In this document: piece after piece, positions 1 through 6,700 of the stretch
Position numbering within the stretch: the first letter of the stretch is position 1
How the letters are laid out: every line of letters starts with the position of its first letter
Origin: Streptomyces sp. MMG1533
GTDB lineage: Bacteria; Actinomycetota; Actinomycetes; Streptomycetales; Streptomycetaceae
Direction: 5' to 3'
Assembly (NCBI RefSeq): GCF_001279775.1
Contig: NZ_LGDG01000010.1
Coordinates: 1 to 22,695, forward strand
Length of the DNA: 22,695 bases
Translations under genes and position numbers: made by a program
Notes under the pieces: generated by a model
What the model saw: only the letters and a program-made list of their open reading frames with translations
What the model was told of the DNA's origin: nothing
The model's database searches: none

Positions 1-165
1 CTCCAGGATGTCCTTGAAACGGGGGCCGAGCGGGCTCAGCAGCGCCCACGCCCAGAAGTTCACGGCGAACCCGACCGTGGCCAGGGCCAGCATCAGCCAG
101 GCCCGGCCGGGCACCGGCGCACCCGGGGCCACTCTGCTGCTCTCCGTCGTCGACGACTGGACCAT
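1..165 (-). CDS. narK: NarK-type nitrate/nitrite transporter, N-terminus only (runs off the window)
   Basis: Only the first 55 codons lie in the window, read on the minus strand from an ATG at 165. The translated piece has a short polar, Ser/Thr-rich leader. It then enters a hydrophobic first membrane helix around residues 21-45 with the order RAWLMLALATVGF, NFWAWALLSPLGP, FKD. That pattern is characteristic of the first helix of NNP-family (major facilitator) nitrate/nitrite transporters from actinomycetes. The protein would take up nitrate and export nitrite across the cytoplasmic membrane, supplying the NarGHI enzyme encoded at 7342-14186. A purine-rich stretch just before the ATG (GAGGGAAGGGACGG on the minus strand) can serve as ribosome binding site. 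A GTG nine codons upstream is an alternative start. The rest of the gene lies outside the window, so its integrity cannot be judged. Confidence 0.85.
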   Translation of the reverse strand, partial: MVQSSTTESSRVAPGAPVPGRAWLMLALATVGFAVNFWAWALLSPLGPRFKDILE

Positions 166-291
166 GCTGTCCGTCCCTTCCCTCTTACCCACGGTGGTTC
201 TGCGACTCGGGGAGCACCGGAACCACAGGCCTCTTGCCTGCGGATCGGCAACCCCTCAACCACTGTCCGCTTCCGGATGCCTGGGAGACAT

Positions 292-305
292 GGGCCATGG
301 GTCCC
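292..305 (-). promoter_or_regulatory. DevR/OsdR-like box, narK proximal
   Basis: The minus strand reads GGGACCCATGGCCC. It keeps the GGGAC and GGCCC half-sites and the 14-base length of the DosR/DevR core (GGGACTWWAGTCCC). It sits about 127 bases before the narK ATG, with its centre 21 bp from the next box (313-326). Confidence 0.5.
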
Positions 306-312
306 TGCCGCG

Positions 313-326
313 GGGCTGACGGTCCC
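313..326 (-). promoter_or_regulatory. DevR/OsdR-like box, narK distal
   Basis: The minus strand reads GGGACCGTCAGCCC. It differs at one base from the box in front of narG (14226-14239), linking transporter and enzyme to the same control. Its centre is 21 bp, two helical turns, from the box at 292-305. Confidence 0.55.
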
Positions 327-433
327 CGGGCCGGATCCGGCTGTCCCCCCTCTTCGGACCCGTGCCCCAGACTGCTCGCGTGACCTCCTTCGAAACCGCG
401 GCTGCGGCCGTCCGTTGCCGGGCCACGAAATTA

Positions 434-447
434 GGGCCGACCGGCCC
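434..447 (+). promoter_or_regulatory. DevR/OsdR-like palindromic box before the PPOX gene
   Basis: The core GGGCCGACCGGCCC sits inside a perfect 8+2+8 palindrome at 432-449 (TAGGGCCG AC CGGCCCTA). It begins 50 and ends 37 bases before the ATG at 484, a position suited to activation near the -35 region. Its core is nearly identical to the flavohaemoglobin box at 4540-4553. Confidence 0.6.
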
Positions 448-483
448 TACTCGGCACCGGGCGACCACGCTGAGGATGGTGTG

Positions 484-906
484 ATGCTCGAGAACGACGC
501 CTTTCGCATTCTCGACCGGCAGGAGTGCCTTCGCCTCCTGGCCAAGGTGCCGGTCGGCCGGGTCGTGTACACCCGGCATGCGCTGCCCGCGGTCCTCCCG
601 GTCAACTTCTCCCTGGACGAGGACACCTCCGTCCTGCTGTACACCTCGGCCGTCTCCGACCTCGTACGCGCCATCGACGGGGTCGTGGTCGCCTTCGAAG
701 CGGACGAGTTCACCGCGGCCACCCATTCCGGCTGGAGCGTGGTCGTCACCGGCCTGGCCACCGTGGTGACCGACCCCGCCGAGCACGAACGCCTGTCACA
801 GACCGGCCCGCGTTCCTGGATGCCCGTACGGAACGGAGTCTTCGTACGCATCGAGTCCGAGCTGGTCACCGGACGCGAGCTCACGGGAGCCACCACCACG
901 CAATGA
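484..906 (+). CDS. Pyridoxamine 5'-phosphate oxidase-family flavin-binding protein
   Basis: This 140-residue protein has the size and motif order of the small split-barrel proteins annotated as pyridoxamine 5'-phosphate oxidase family. Visible are VGRVVYT (residues 24-30), a PVNF strand (39-42), HSGWSVVVTG (81-90) and a C-terminal VRIESELVTGREL (121-133). Family members bind FMN, F420 or haem-type cofactors and often act as small oxidoreductases; the substrate here is unknown. I chose the ATG at 484 because GAGGA (472-476) precedes it by about 8 bases. A GTG directly before it is the only close alternative. A longer reading from 277 would run through the regulatory palindrome at 432-449, which argues against it. 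Proteins of this family recur in DevR-controlled dormancy sets, consistent with the box upstream. The gene ends in front of a strong hairpin shared with the convergent nitroreductase. Confidence 0.85.
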   Translation: MLENDAFRILDRQECLRLLAKVPVGRVVYTRHALPAVLPVNFSLDEDTSVLLYTSAVSDLVRAIDGVVVAFEADEFTAATHSGWSVVVTGLATVVTDPAEHERLSQTGPRSWMPVRNGVFVRIESELVTGRELTGATTTQ

Positions 907-944
907 GCCGCAGCCGGAGCGGCGCGCCCGTTTCTGGCTCCCGT

Positions 945-971
945 CCGGTCGGCAGGGGCCCTGCCGACCGG
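945..971. terminator. Bidirectional hairpin between convergent genes
   Basis: A perfect inverted repeat has 13-base arms, CCGGTCGGCAGGG (945-957) and CCCTGCCGACCGG (959-971), separated by a single base. In practice it folds as an 11-bp stem with a 5-base loop, extendable by one wobble and one GC pair. It lies in the 71-base gap between the 906 stop and the 978 stop, where it can end transcription from both sides. There is no T-run, as is common in high-GC actinomycetes. Confidence 0.8.
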
Positions 972-977
972 GCACGG

Positions 978-2006
978 TCATGCGGATGGAGCGATCCTCA
1001 CACCGGAGGCTGCCGGCCCGGGTACGGGCGCGGGATGCGGTGCGGCATGCCCGGCCGCGCGCGGCGTGCGGCCGCCCTCGGGGCCGTAGCCGAACCTGAT
1101 CAGCAACTGCGGGCAACGCCGCTGCCGTGATCCGCCCATCGCCGCCCGCAGATCCATCCATTCCATCGCCTGATGCAGCATCGAGGTGCGCACCCCATAC
1201 GCGGTCGCAGTGAGCAGGACATGCTGCAGCGCCTGGCCCGCCCGCAGCCAGTCCTCCCGCCGGTCCCATGCCGTCCACAACAGTGCCACCTGCGCATGGC
1301 GTTCGAAGTGCAGGGCAGGAAGATGCGGCACGGGCAGCCTGCCGGTGAAGTCCCGCATCGGTATCCGCCCGGACGCGTCCAAGGCCCCTACGGCGGGCAC
1401 CGGGATGCCGTAGCCGGCGTCTCGTCCCGGGGCGGTGAGCCAGCCGCGCGCCTCGGCCGTGCGGCCCGGGTGGGATGCGTTGCGGACCTCGCCCGCCTCG
1501 GTCAACTGCAGCAGGCGCCGGGTCCCCACGATGTCGGGAACGTCCAGGCGCGCTCCCTCCACCCGTGCCGCACTGATCATCTCCGTCACGATCGGCTCCG
1601 GCACCGGGCGGCCGGTGAAGGGCATCCGGCTGGTGTGCCGCCGCTCGATGGCCTCGTACAGGTGCCACAAGGGCGCCGGCCCGTCCTTGGCAGGCCCGGC
1701 CAGTCGCACGGTGGCCAGCAGGCCGGGATCGTCCGCGGCGGGCAGCAGCCGGACGACCGGCTCCCAGCCCAGGTGCGCTGCGGCCACCCGGAGGTTGAAG
1801 ACGGCCGCGCCCACCGACAGGTGCTGGGCGCGCAGATCCGGATCCGTCATCGGCAGCCGCCGTCCGGGGTCGGCGCGGACCTCGACCGACCGGATGTCCG
1901 GGCCCAGGCCGAACCGCCAGGGCTGCGTGTTGTGGATCGACGGCGCCGCCACCGCCGCGGCCAGCAGGGACTGGACGGCTCCGGCGTCGACTTCGCGGGT
2001 CTGCAT
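978..2006 (-). CDS. Acg-family nitroreductase-like protein (copy 1)
   Basis: This 342-residue protein belongs to the Acg (Rv2032-like) branch of the nitroreductase superfamily. It has the N-terminal signature APSIHNTQPWRF (residues 21-32), SRMPFTGRPVPEPIV in the middle, a DRREDWLRAGQALQ segment, and LLIRFGYGP near the C-terminus. Family proteins are duplicated nitroreductase folds that bind or sequester FMN. In mycobacteria Acg is a DosR-regulated dormancy protein, but its reaction is not settled. The ATG at 2006 is preceded by GAGGAG at a good distance. The frame stays open for 119 further codons upstream, but that stretch lacks family similarity. The gene is monocistronic and convergent with the PPOX gene. 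It is closely paralogous to the protein at 20773-21792: 20 of the first 22 residues from VQ/VESLLAAAV to QPWRF are the same. A DevR-like box lies 72-85 bases upstream. Confidence 0.92.
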   Translation of the reverse strand: MQTREVDAGAVQSLLAAAVAAPSIHNTQPWRFGLGPDIRSVEVRADPGRRLPMTDPDLRAQHLSVGAAVFNLRVAAAHLGWEPVVRLLPAADDPGLLATVRLAGPAKDGPAPLWHLYEAIERRHTSRMPFTGRPVPEPIVTEMISAARVEGARLDVPDIVGTRRLLQLTEAGEVRNASHPGRTAEARGWLTAPGRDAGYGIPVPAVGALDASGRIPMRDFTGRLPVPHLPALHFERHAQVALLWTAWDRREDWLRAGQALQHVLLTATAYGVRTSMLHQAMEWMDLRAAMGGSRQRRCPQLLIRFGYGPEGGRTPRAAGHAAPHPAPVPGPAASGVRIAPSA

Positions 2007-2077
2007 GGCGGCTCTCCTCTTCTGCACGGCTCCCCCCGTATCGCCCACCCTGCGGCACCTTTCCCGCCCGCGAGAGG

Positions 2078-2091
2078 GTTGACCGGCCCCT
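2078..2091 (-). promoter_or_regulatory. DevR/OsdR-like box before nitroreductase 1
   Basis: The minus strand reads GGGCCGGTCAACCC, keeping GGG, CC and CCC at the core positions. It begins 72 bases before the ATG at 2006, almost the same distance as the boxes before the flavohaemoglobin and methyltransferase genes. A weaker match (GAGGCCGTATGGCG, 2099-2112) lies 21 bp further out. Confidence 0.45.
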
Positions 2092-2134
2092 CCCGGCGCG
2101 CCATACGGCCTCAAAGCGAGCGCCGGACGACGGC

Positions 2135-2149
2135 GGGCGATAGTCGCCC
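2135..2149. repeat. Short palindrome, possible operator
   Basis: GGGCGA (2135-2140) and TCGCCC (2144-2149) form a perfect inverted repeat around TAG. Its 15-base spacing differs from the 14-base DevR-like boxes, so it may serve another regulator or simply form a small hairpin. Confidence 0.35.
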
Positions 2150-2328
2150 CGGGGCGGGTGAGGTCGCATGGTGAGGCGTCGCGTATGCGCGGCTGGGTCC
2201 GCAGCTCAATGACGCCGAGTGTGGGCGTCAGACGGGCGACCACCTGATCCTCCACGTCGACAAGCACAAAGGGCCGCGCGCCCAGCGTCTGCAGCATCCA
2301 CGGCGCACTCGGCCGCACTCCCGGCCTT

Positions 2329-2342
2329 GGGACCGCCGGCCC
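2329..2342 (+). promoter_or_regulatory. DevR/OsdR-like box upstream of the CBS gene
   Basis: GGGACCGCCGGCCC is a full match to the pattern GGGACC-N3-GGCCC, preceded by TT as in the DosR consensus. It ends 147 bases before the ATG at 2489, further than the other boxes, so the transcript may have a long leader. Confidence 0.55.
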
Positions 2343-2427
2343 TCCCCGCAGGCCGAACGTCACTGGTCGCCGGAGCGGCGCGGTGTTGTCATGGGTAGGG
2401 AAGACGGCGCGTACGAGCCGGCGCGCC

Positions 2428-2452
2428 GCGGTCGGACCGGGCGGTCGGACCG
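2428..2452 (+). repeat. 12-bp tandem direct repeat in the CBS leader
   Basis: GCGGTCGGACCG occurs at 2428-2439 and again at 2441-2452, one base apart. Each copy is itself nearly palindromic (CGGTC-G-GACCG). It ends 36 bases before the CBS start codon, in a plausible promoter or leader position. Confidence 0.5.
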
Positions 2453-2488
2453 CTGCCGACCCATCGCAAATCGGAGGAGGCCGATGCC

Positions 2489-3145
2489 ATGCTGCACCGC
2501 CGCACGGTCGGTGACGTGATGACCGAGGAGGTCGTCACCCTCCGCACCAGTACGCCGTTCCAGGAGGTGGCCGCACTGCTGGACGCGAACGACATCGTCG
2601 CGGCCCCGGTCGTCGACGCCGACGGCGCCCCCGTCGGCGTCGTGTCCGCGTCCGACGTGCTGCGGCACGAGACCGGTATGCCCGATCCGCAGGGGCAGGA
2701 CGGGAACGACGAGCGCGCCTGGAGCAAGGCCCGGGCCCGGACCGCAGGCGCGCTCATGAGCAGCCCCGTGTTCACCGCCCGCGCCGACTGGACGATCCCC
2801 CGGGCCGCGCGGGAACTCCGCAGACGGCACGTCAAGCAGCTGCCGGTGGTCGGCGACGACGGGCTCCTCACCGGCATCGTCAGCCGCAGCGACCTGCTCA
2901 ACGCCTTCATCCGCTCCGACGTCGAGATCCGCGACGAGGTGGAGCAGGACGTCCTGGGACGCATCCTCGGCCTGGACGAGGGCACCGTCGCCGTCGAGGT
3001 CCGGGACGGTGTCGTCACCCTGCGGGGTCACGTCCCGGCATCGCGTCTCGTCCCGGTGGTCGTGAGCCTCTCCCAGGCCGTCGACGGTGTCGTCGCCGTG
3101 GACGCCCACCTCTCCGTCACCCGGGCGGGCCAGACCACGCGGTGA
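2489..3145 (+). CDS. CBS-CBS-BON domain protein
   Basis: This soluble 218-residue protein has three recognisable parts. The first CBS repeat spans about residues 7-60 (VGDVMTEEVVTL, then VSASDVL). The second spans about 86-140 (AGALMSSPVFTA, then GIVSRSDLL). A BON domain spans about 145-212, with the typical VRDGVVTLRGHVP turn at 171-183. CBS pairs bind adenine nucleotides and act as energy sensors; BON modules contact membranes or other proteins. No catalytic domain is attached, so it is probably a regulatory or sensing protein whose partner is unknown. The ATG at 2489 follows a strong GGAGGAGG (2473-2480). Proteins of this architecture are common in actinomycete hypoxia and universal-stress regulons, consistent with the upstream box. 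It is convergent with the flavohaemoglobin gene. Confidence 0.92.
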   Translation: MLHRRTVGDVMTEEVVTLRTSTPFQEVAALLDANDIVAAPVVDADGAPVGVVSASDVLRHETGMPDPQGQDGNDERAWSKARARTAGALMSSPVFTARADWTIPRAARELRRRHVKQLPVVGDDGLLTGIVSRSDLLNAFIRSDVEIRDEVEQDVLGRILGLDEGTVAVEVRDGVVTLRGHVPASRLVPVVVSLSQAVDGVVAVDAHLSVTRAGQTTR

Positions 3146-3192
3146 GCGCGGCCCTGGCCGACCCGGCAACGCCGGCCCGAACGCACCGGTCG

Positions 3193-3224
3193 CCCGGCCT
3201 GCACGGCTTCCGCAGCAGGCCGGG
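3193..3224. terminator. Bidirectional hairpin between CBS and flavohaemoglobin genes
   Basis: CCCGGCCTGC (3193-3202) and GCAGGCCGGG (3215-3224) form a perfect 10-bp stem with a 12-base loop. It lies in the 116-base convergent gap between stops at 3145 and 3262, so it probably terminates both transcripts. Confidence 0.75.
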
Positions 3225-3261
3225 TCGCCGGACCTCACGCGCGCGCACTCTGCGACGCCCC

Positions 3262-4467
3262 TCAGCCTTCCGCGTGGGCCAGCCACAGGTCGGGGCCGAA
3301 GACCTCGTAGCGGATGCGGCGGGCGGGAATGCCCGCCTGGAGCAGCTGGGCCCGCACACCACGCATGAAGGGCAGCGTGCCGCACAGGTAGACGTCGGCG
3401 TCGGCGGGCAGGTCCAGTCCGGCGAGGTCCATCAGTCCGGTGCGGGCGCCGGGTTCGGCGGCGGCGTCCTGCTCATACCAGAACTCTGCCCGGGCCCCGG
3501 TCAGTTGGTCGACGAGGCGGCGGGTGTCCGCGCGCAGAGCGTGGTCGGCCGGTGAGCGGTCGGCGTGCAGCACCGTGACCGGGCGGGCGGCGCCGGTCGC
3601 GGCGAGGTGTTCGAGCATGCCGACCATGGGGGTGCAGCCGATGCCGGCCGAGACGAGGAGCAGCGGGCTGTCGGCGTCGTCGAGGACCACATCGCCGAAC
3701 GGAGCGGACAGGGTGAGTTCGTCACCGGCCCGGACAGCGCGGTGCAGCTGGTTGGACACCTCGCCCTCGGGGGCGTCGGCCACGCTCGCGACCCGTTTGA
3801 CGGTGATACGGCGCTGCCGGTCGCCGGGGGCGCCAGACAGGCTGTACTGGCGCAGCTGGTGTATGCCGTCGGGCATCTTCACCCTGACGCTGACGTACTG
3901 GCCGGCGCGGGCGGGCGGTACCGGGTCCTCGTCGGCCGGGCGCAGCAGGAAGGAGACGGCGTCGGGGGTTTCCTCGCGCCGTTCCACCACCGTCCACTGC
4001 CGCCACGGGTGGCGGGGATCGACCTGCGCCTCCTGGTAGAGACGGGCCTCCCGGGCGATCAGCGCGCCGGCCATCAGCCAGTACACCTCGTCCCAGGCGG
4101 CGGCGACCTCCGGCGTGACCGCGTCGCCGAGCACATCGGCGATGGCACGGAAGAGGTACTTGTGGACGATCGTGTACTGGTCCTCGGTGACACCGAGTGC
4201 GGCGTGCTTGTGGGCGATCCGGGACAGCAGCGCGTCCGGGCGGGCGTCGGGGTCGGCGAGCAGAGCCTGGGCGAAGGCCGCGATTGACCCGGCGAGAGCA
4301 CGACGCTGGTCGCCGCTGGCCTGGTTTCCTCGGTTGAACAGTCCGTCCAGCAAATCGGGTTGCTCGGCGAACATGGTGCCGTAGAACCGCGTCGTGATCT
4401 CGTTCAGGGCCCCGCCGACGGCGGGCAGGGTGGCGCGGACGACGGTGGCCGACTCGGGCGAAAGCAT
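3262..4467 (-). CDS. hmp: Flavohaemoglobin (NO dioxygenase)
   Basis: The 401-residue length is that of E. coli Hmp. The globin domain (about 1-140) has the B10 tyrosine Y29 in TRFYGTMF, the conserved NRGNQ..GDQR segment (45-55), the proximal histidine H88 in HKHAALG, and Y98 and E140 of the proximal charge relay. The reductase part follows, with the FAD motif RQYSLS (206-211), the NAD(P)H loop GIGCTP (275-280) and the C-terminal EVFGP. It oxidises NO to nitrate with O2 and NAD(P)H in the cytoplasm, and reduces NO slowly without O2. The ATG at 4467 is preceded by GAGGAG; the open frame upstream to 4848 has no globin similarity. NO from the nitrite reductase encoded at 17682-20297 is the obvious substrate. 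Two 22-bp-spaced DevR-like boxes lie upstream. Confidence 0.96.
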   Translation of the reverse strand: MLSPESATVVRATLPAVGGALNEITTRFYGTMFAEQPDLLDGLFNRGNQASGDQRRALAGSIAAFAQALLADPDARPDALLSRIAHKHAALGVTEDQYTIVHKYLFRAIADVLGDAVTPEVAAAWDEVYWLMAGALIAREARLYQEAQVDPRHPWRQWTVVERREETPDAVSFLLRPADEDPVPPARAGQYVSVRVKMPDGIHQLRQYSLSGAPGDRQRRITVKRVASVADAPEGEVSNQLHRAVRAGDELTLSAPFGDVVLDDADSPLLLVSAGIGCTPMVGMLEHLAATGAARPVTVLHADRSPADHALRADTRRLVDQLTGARAEFWYEQDAAAEPGARTGLMDLAGLDLPADADVYLCGTLPFMRGVRAQLLQAGIPARRIRYEVFGPDLWLAHAEG

Positions 4468-4539
4468 GGGTCTCCTCAGTAGTGGTGTACAAGGGGGGCG
4501 GCGCTCACCATCGTGGCGGGTCCGGGTACTGGGGCGGAT

Positions 4540-4553
4540 GGGCCGGTCGGCCT
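4540..4553 (-). promoter_or_regulatory. DevR/OsdR-like box before flavohaemoglobin gene (proximal)
   Basis: The minus strand reads AGGCCGACCGGCCC, one base different from the PPOX box core (GGGCCGACCGGCCC). It begins 73 bases upstream of the ATG at 4467. Confidence 0.5.
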
Positions 4554-4561
4554 TCTCCGTG

Positions 4562-4575
4562 AGGCCAGTCGGCTC
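4562..4575 (-). promoter_or_regulatory. DevR/OsdR-like box before flavohaemoglobin gene (distal)
   Basis: The minus strand reads GAGCCGACTGGCCT, matching 11 of 14 bases of the PPOX box core. Its centre is exactly 22 bp from the proximal box. Alone it would be weak; the phasing supports it. Confidence 0.4.
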
Positions 4576-4996
4576 ATGTGAATGTCGGGCGTCCCGAGAC
4601 CGGACCCGTCGGCCGGGTCGTGCGGCAGGAGTGGCCCGGCTACCTCGCGGTCCGTGCGGCCCATGGGTGCGCGCCTGGTTTTCGTGCGGGTCGCCAGTGA
4701 TCGGATGCGCCAAACACTTCCCAGGACAATCGTCGACGAGGACCGGACCGATTTGTCCCTCGTCTCGTCCCTGTGCGTGGCGTTGGAGCTGCGCGAGGAC
4801 CGTCTGTCGCGGCCGCCGTGACCGCCGCGAGGACGAAACGCCCCACAACCAGACGGCCTTCGCGCCCAGAGGTCAGGTCAGGGCACTCCTCCGGCACGGG
4901 GCTTGATACCGGTGCTACCGGTCGCCTGCCGGAGGATGCCTCCCTGGCACGTGCTGTCGCCCGCGAACGCCCCTGCTCTGCCCGGTCTGGTGCCGG

Positions 4997-5347
4997 TCAG
5001 GCTGCGGCGGGGCCGCCGGCACCGGCGGGTTCCGGGGCGGGCAGCATGGTCAGCAACATGACGCTGGGCTCGGTGGCGCGCACGGTGTGCGGCAGCCGTG
5101 CGGGCAGGTGGATCCAACTGCCCGGCAGGGCCTCGGTCTTCTCCTCGCCCAGGACGAGGTCGAGACGGCCCTGAACGACCTGGATGACCACGGGCAGGGC
5201 GGAGGTGTGCTCGGTCAGTTCCTGGCCGGCGGCGAACGCGAAGCCGACCACGCGCAGGCGGTCATCGCGGTACAGGACACGGCTGAGGGTGCCGTCCTCG
5301 GGCACGGTCAGCTCGGCGGCCAGGTCGCTGATCACGGTGGCGGACAT
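4997..5347 (-). CDS. Small cupin-domain protein
   Basis: This 116-residue single-domain protein has a cupin beta-barrel pattern. Motif 1 is around residues 41-60 (GQELTEH then VVIQVVQG). Motif 2 is around 76-90 (GSWIHLPARLPH). Metal-ligand candidates are H47, H80 and H87. The second histidine and the glutamate of the classical motif 1 are replaced, so any metal site is incomplete or different and activity cannot be predicted. A strong GAGGAGG precedes the ATG at 5347. The start is 13 bases after the methyltransferase stop, so the two genes form an operon with the cupin second. The tail after residue 103 is Ala/Pro/Gly-rich and probably disordered. It could be a small-molecule binding or sensing partner of the methyltransferase; this is inference from adjacency only. 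Confidence 0.85.
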   Translation of the reverse strand: MSATVISDLAAELTVPEDGTLSRVLYRDDRLRVVGFAFAAGQELTEHTSALPVVIQVVQGRLDLVLGEEKTEALPGSWIHLPARLPHTVRATEPSVMLLTMLPAPEPAGAGGPAAA

Positions 5348-5360
5348 CTGGGGTACCTCC

Positions 5361-6206
5361 TCAGGGCTGGGACGGGGTAGGGACGGCGAGCAGACTGATC
5401 GCTCCCAGGTGGGCGCTGTGGCGTTGGAAGACGCGGCGCATGTGCAGCACGCGGCGCAGGGCGGCCGGGTCTCGCAGCGCCCGTCCGGCGATGCGCAGGG
5501 CCGGGATCAGCCCTTCGTCGGCGACGAGCCGGCGCGGTTCGAGCAGCGCCATCGGTGCCGTCTTGTGGGCGGTGACGGTGAAGCCCTCGTCGGCGAGGAG
5601 TTCACGCCAGTCGGTGGGCGTCAGCGGGCGGGCGCCGACATGGATGGCGTCCTGCAGATCCGCGGTGATCCGGTCGGCGAGTGCCGGGTCGAGGTCGTCG
5701 GGCAGCAGACACAGTTCGTGAATGGCGTACCGGCCGGTGGAGCCGTCGAGGAGACGGCGTGCTTCCCGTACGACGCGTCGCTTCGCGGGGTAGGGCTGCA
5801 TCGTCAGCATCGCCTCGCCGTACACGATGCTGGCCTCGCCGTCCGGCAACTTGGTGTCCGCGGCGTCCGACCGCACGGCACGCACCTCGGTCGGGCCGGG
5901 GGCGGCGAGGGCGCTGAGCGCGGCTACGGCGGCGGCGTCGCGGTCGACGGCGGTGTAGGTGGCCGGGCGGCGGGCGAGGGTCAGCCGGGCGGTGGCCCCG
6001 AGGCCGGCTGCGAGCTCCACGACCCGGTCCTGCGGATCCACGCCCAGGGAGTCCAGCATCCACCGGGTCAGCTCCACGCCGCCGGGGCGCAGCACCCGCT
6101 TGCCCAGGCGGGCCAGCAGCCAGTGGCCTGGCATGCGGGCGGCGTCCAGTCCGTCGCCGGGAATGGGGATGTTCTTCTGCAGGGCCGAATGGTCCGTCGA
6201 TGCCAT
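5361..6206 (-). CDS. Class I SAM-dependent methyltransferase
   Basis: This 281-residue protein has the Rossmann-type SAM fold. Motif I is VVELAAGLGATA (about 62-73) and is followed by the acidic end of strand 2 (TAVDRD, 85-90). A PYPAKRRVVREARRLL segment follows the motif III/IV region, and hydrophobic strands lie towards the C-terminus. The methylated substrate cannot be inferred. I chose the ATG at 6206; a GTG at 6233 in the same frame would add nine residues but lies next to an iron-box-like palindrome (6235-6253). The gene heads a two-gene operon with the cupin. Its control region carries both two DevR-like boxes (6277-6290, 6299-6312) and the iron box, so expression may respond to oxygen/NO and to iron. 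Methyltransferases of this general type do occur beside nitrogen-oxide stress genes, but no specific role is established. Confidence 0.85.
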   Translation of the reverse strand: MASTDHSALQKNIPIPGDGLDAARMPGHWLLARLGKRVLRPGGVELTRWMLDSLGVDPQDRVVELAAGLGATARLTLARRPATYTAVDRDAAAVAALSALAAPGPTEVRAVRSDAADTKLPDGEASIVYGEAMLTMQPYPAKRRVVREARRLLDGSTGRYAIHELCLLPDDLDPALADRITADLQDAIHVGARPLTPTDWRELLADEGFTVTAHKTAPMALLEPRRLVADEGLIPALRIAGRALRDPAALRRVLHMRRVFQRHSAHLGAISLLAVPTPSQP

Positions 6207-6234
6207 GGTCGTTTGCCTCGCTCTCTGCTGCACT

Positions 6235-6253
6235 GTTACTTAGGCAAACCTAA
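6235..6253 (-). promoter_or_regulatory. Iron-box-like operator (DmdR/IdeR type)
   Basis: The minus strand reads TTAGGTTTGCCTAAGTAAC, 14 of 19 positions of the IdeR/DmdR iron box. It contains the perfect inverted repeat TTAGG-N4-CCTAA at 6240-6253. It sits 29-47 bases before the methyltransferase ATG. TAGGTT within it could serve as a -10 hexamer, a typical place for a repressor of the DtxR family to act. Confidence 0.6.
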
Positions 6254-6276
6254 CTTGGATGTATGGCAGCGTGCGG

Positions 6277-6290
6277 GGGCCGAACGTCCC
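6277..6290 (-). promoter_or_regulatory. DevR/OsdR-like box before methyltransferase operon (proximal)
   Basis: The minus strand reads GGGACGTTCGGCCC, with both half-sites intact. It begins 71 bases before the ATG at 6206 and 24 bases beyond the iron box. Confidence 0.55.
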
Positions 6291-6298
6291 GATTGAAG

Positions 6299-6312
6299 GG
6301 CCCAGTGGACCC
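6299..6312 (-). promoter_or_regulatory. DevR/OsdR-like box before methyltransferase operon (distal)
   Basis: The minus strand reads GGGTCCACTGGGCC, with mismatches only at one position in each half-site. Its centre is 22 bp from the proximal box. Confidence 0.45.
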
Positions 6313-6366
6313 GTCCCGCCAAGTTCCGATTCCTGGGCTGTGGTGCGGCGGTGGGCGTCGGGTTCG

Positions 6367-6642
6367 CTATACGGCGCCGACGCCGGGGCCGTGCTCGGTC
6401 TCACCGGCCCACCGGGCGGCGAGTTCGCCGGCCTGCCGGGCTGCGGCGACCACCGCTTCAGGACCACCGCCCGCCCGTCCCGCCGCGTACCCGACCAGGA
6501 AGGTCGTCAACGGGGCGGCGGGTCGGGCGACGCCGTGGGCGGCATCGCCGGCGAGGGCCAGGAGCAGGGCCCGGTCGACCTCGATGTCGATGCCCAGATC
6601 GGCCTTCACGGCGGCCGTCCATTCCTTCAGTACGTCATCCAT
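6367..6642 (-). CDS. DUF6457-type small protein, probably molybdenum-cofactor related
   Basis: This 91-residue protein begins MDDVLKEWTAAVKADLGID and contains the signature GVARPAAPLTTFLVGYAAG (about residues 34-52). It matches what I know as the DUF6457 module, which also occurs at the end of MobA-like molybdenum cofactor guanylyltransferases in actinomycetes. Placement directly behind a molybdo-bis-MGD nitrate reductase operon fits a role in cofactor supply or insertion, though no catalytic motif is visible. The ribosome binding site is poor, with only GAAAG about 14 bases before the ATG. The 58-base gap after the VKOR stop suggests read-through from the nar operon. It is the last gene of that run. 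Confidence 0.7.
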   Translation of the reverse strand: MDDVLKEWTAAVKADLGIDIEVDRALLLALAGDAAHGVARPAAPLTTFLVGYAAGRAGGGPEAVVAAARQAGELAARWAGETEHGPGVGAV

Positions 6643-6700
6643 GATCGTCGATCTTTCGTCCGTGGGACCTGTGTGCCGCTTGCGCGGGTGTGGCGGTCGG

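Larger units (their letters stand above)
166..483. other. Control region between divergent narK and the PPOX gene
   Basis: No coding sequence is supported in these 318 bases. The stretch holds three copies of the 14-bp DevR-like element (292-305, 313-326, 434-447) described separately. The first two lie on the narK side and the third is 37 bases before the flavin-protein start. The layout suggests two divergent promoters under common control. Confidence 0.6.
2007..2488. other. Divergent control region between nitroreductase 1 and the CBS gene
   Basis: No gene is supported in these 482 bases. They hold a DevR-like box for each neighbour (2078-2091 and 2329-2342), a palindrome GGGCGA-TAG-TCGCCC at 2135-2149, and a 12-bp direct repeat at 2428-2452. 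The minus-strand frame continuous with the nitroreductase stays open to 2363, but the encoded residues resemble no family I recognise. Confidence 0.6.
4468..4996. other. Non-coding interval between cupin and flavohaemoglobin genes
   Basis: This gap of 529 bases has open frames on both strands, none with a convincing start site or family similarity. The end near 4467 is the flavohaemoglobin promoter region and holds the boxes at 4540-4553 and 4562-4575. The other end lies just past the cupin stop. It has a small inverted repeat GGAGG-ATG-CCTCC (4931-4943) and an ACCGGT direct repeat near 4910-4920, either of which might help end the upstream operon. I see nothing else in it. Confidence 0.5.

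Noticed and set aside
2007..2363. N-terminal extension of nitroreductase 1 to 2363
   Set aside because: The family starts shortly before APSIHNTQPWRF. The ATG at 2006 has GAGGAG, and the extension would cover two probable regulatory boxes.
2390..2539. Short frame from an ATG at 2390 running into the CBS gene
   Set aside because: It has no good ribosome binding site, ends inside the CBS gene without a coupling junction and matches nothing known.
4468..4848. N-terminal extension of the flavohaemoglobin
   Set aside because: Hmp proteins start about 28 residues before the B10 tyrosine, which fits the ATG at 4467. The extension is Arg/Pro/His-rich and spans the boxes.
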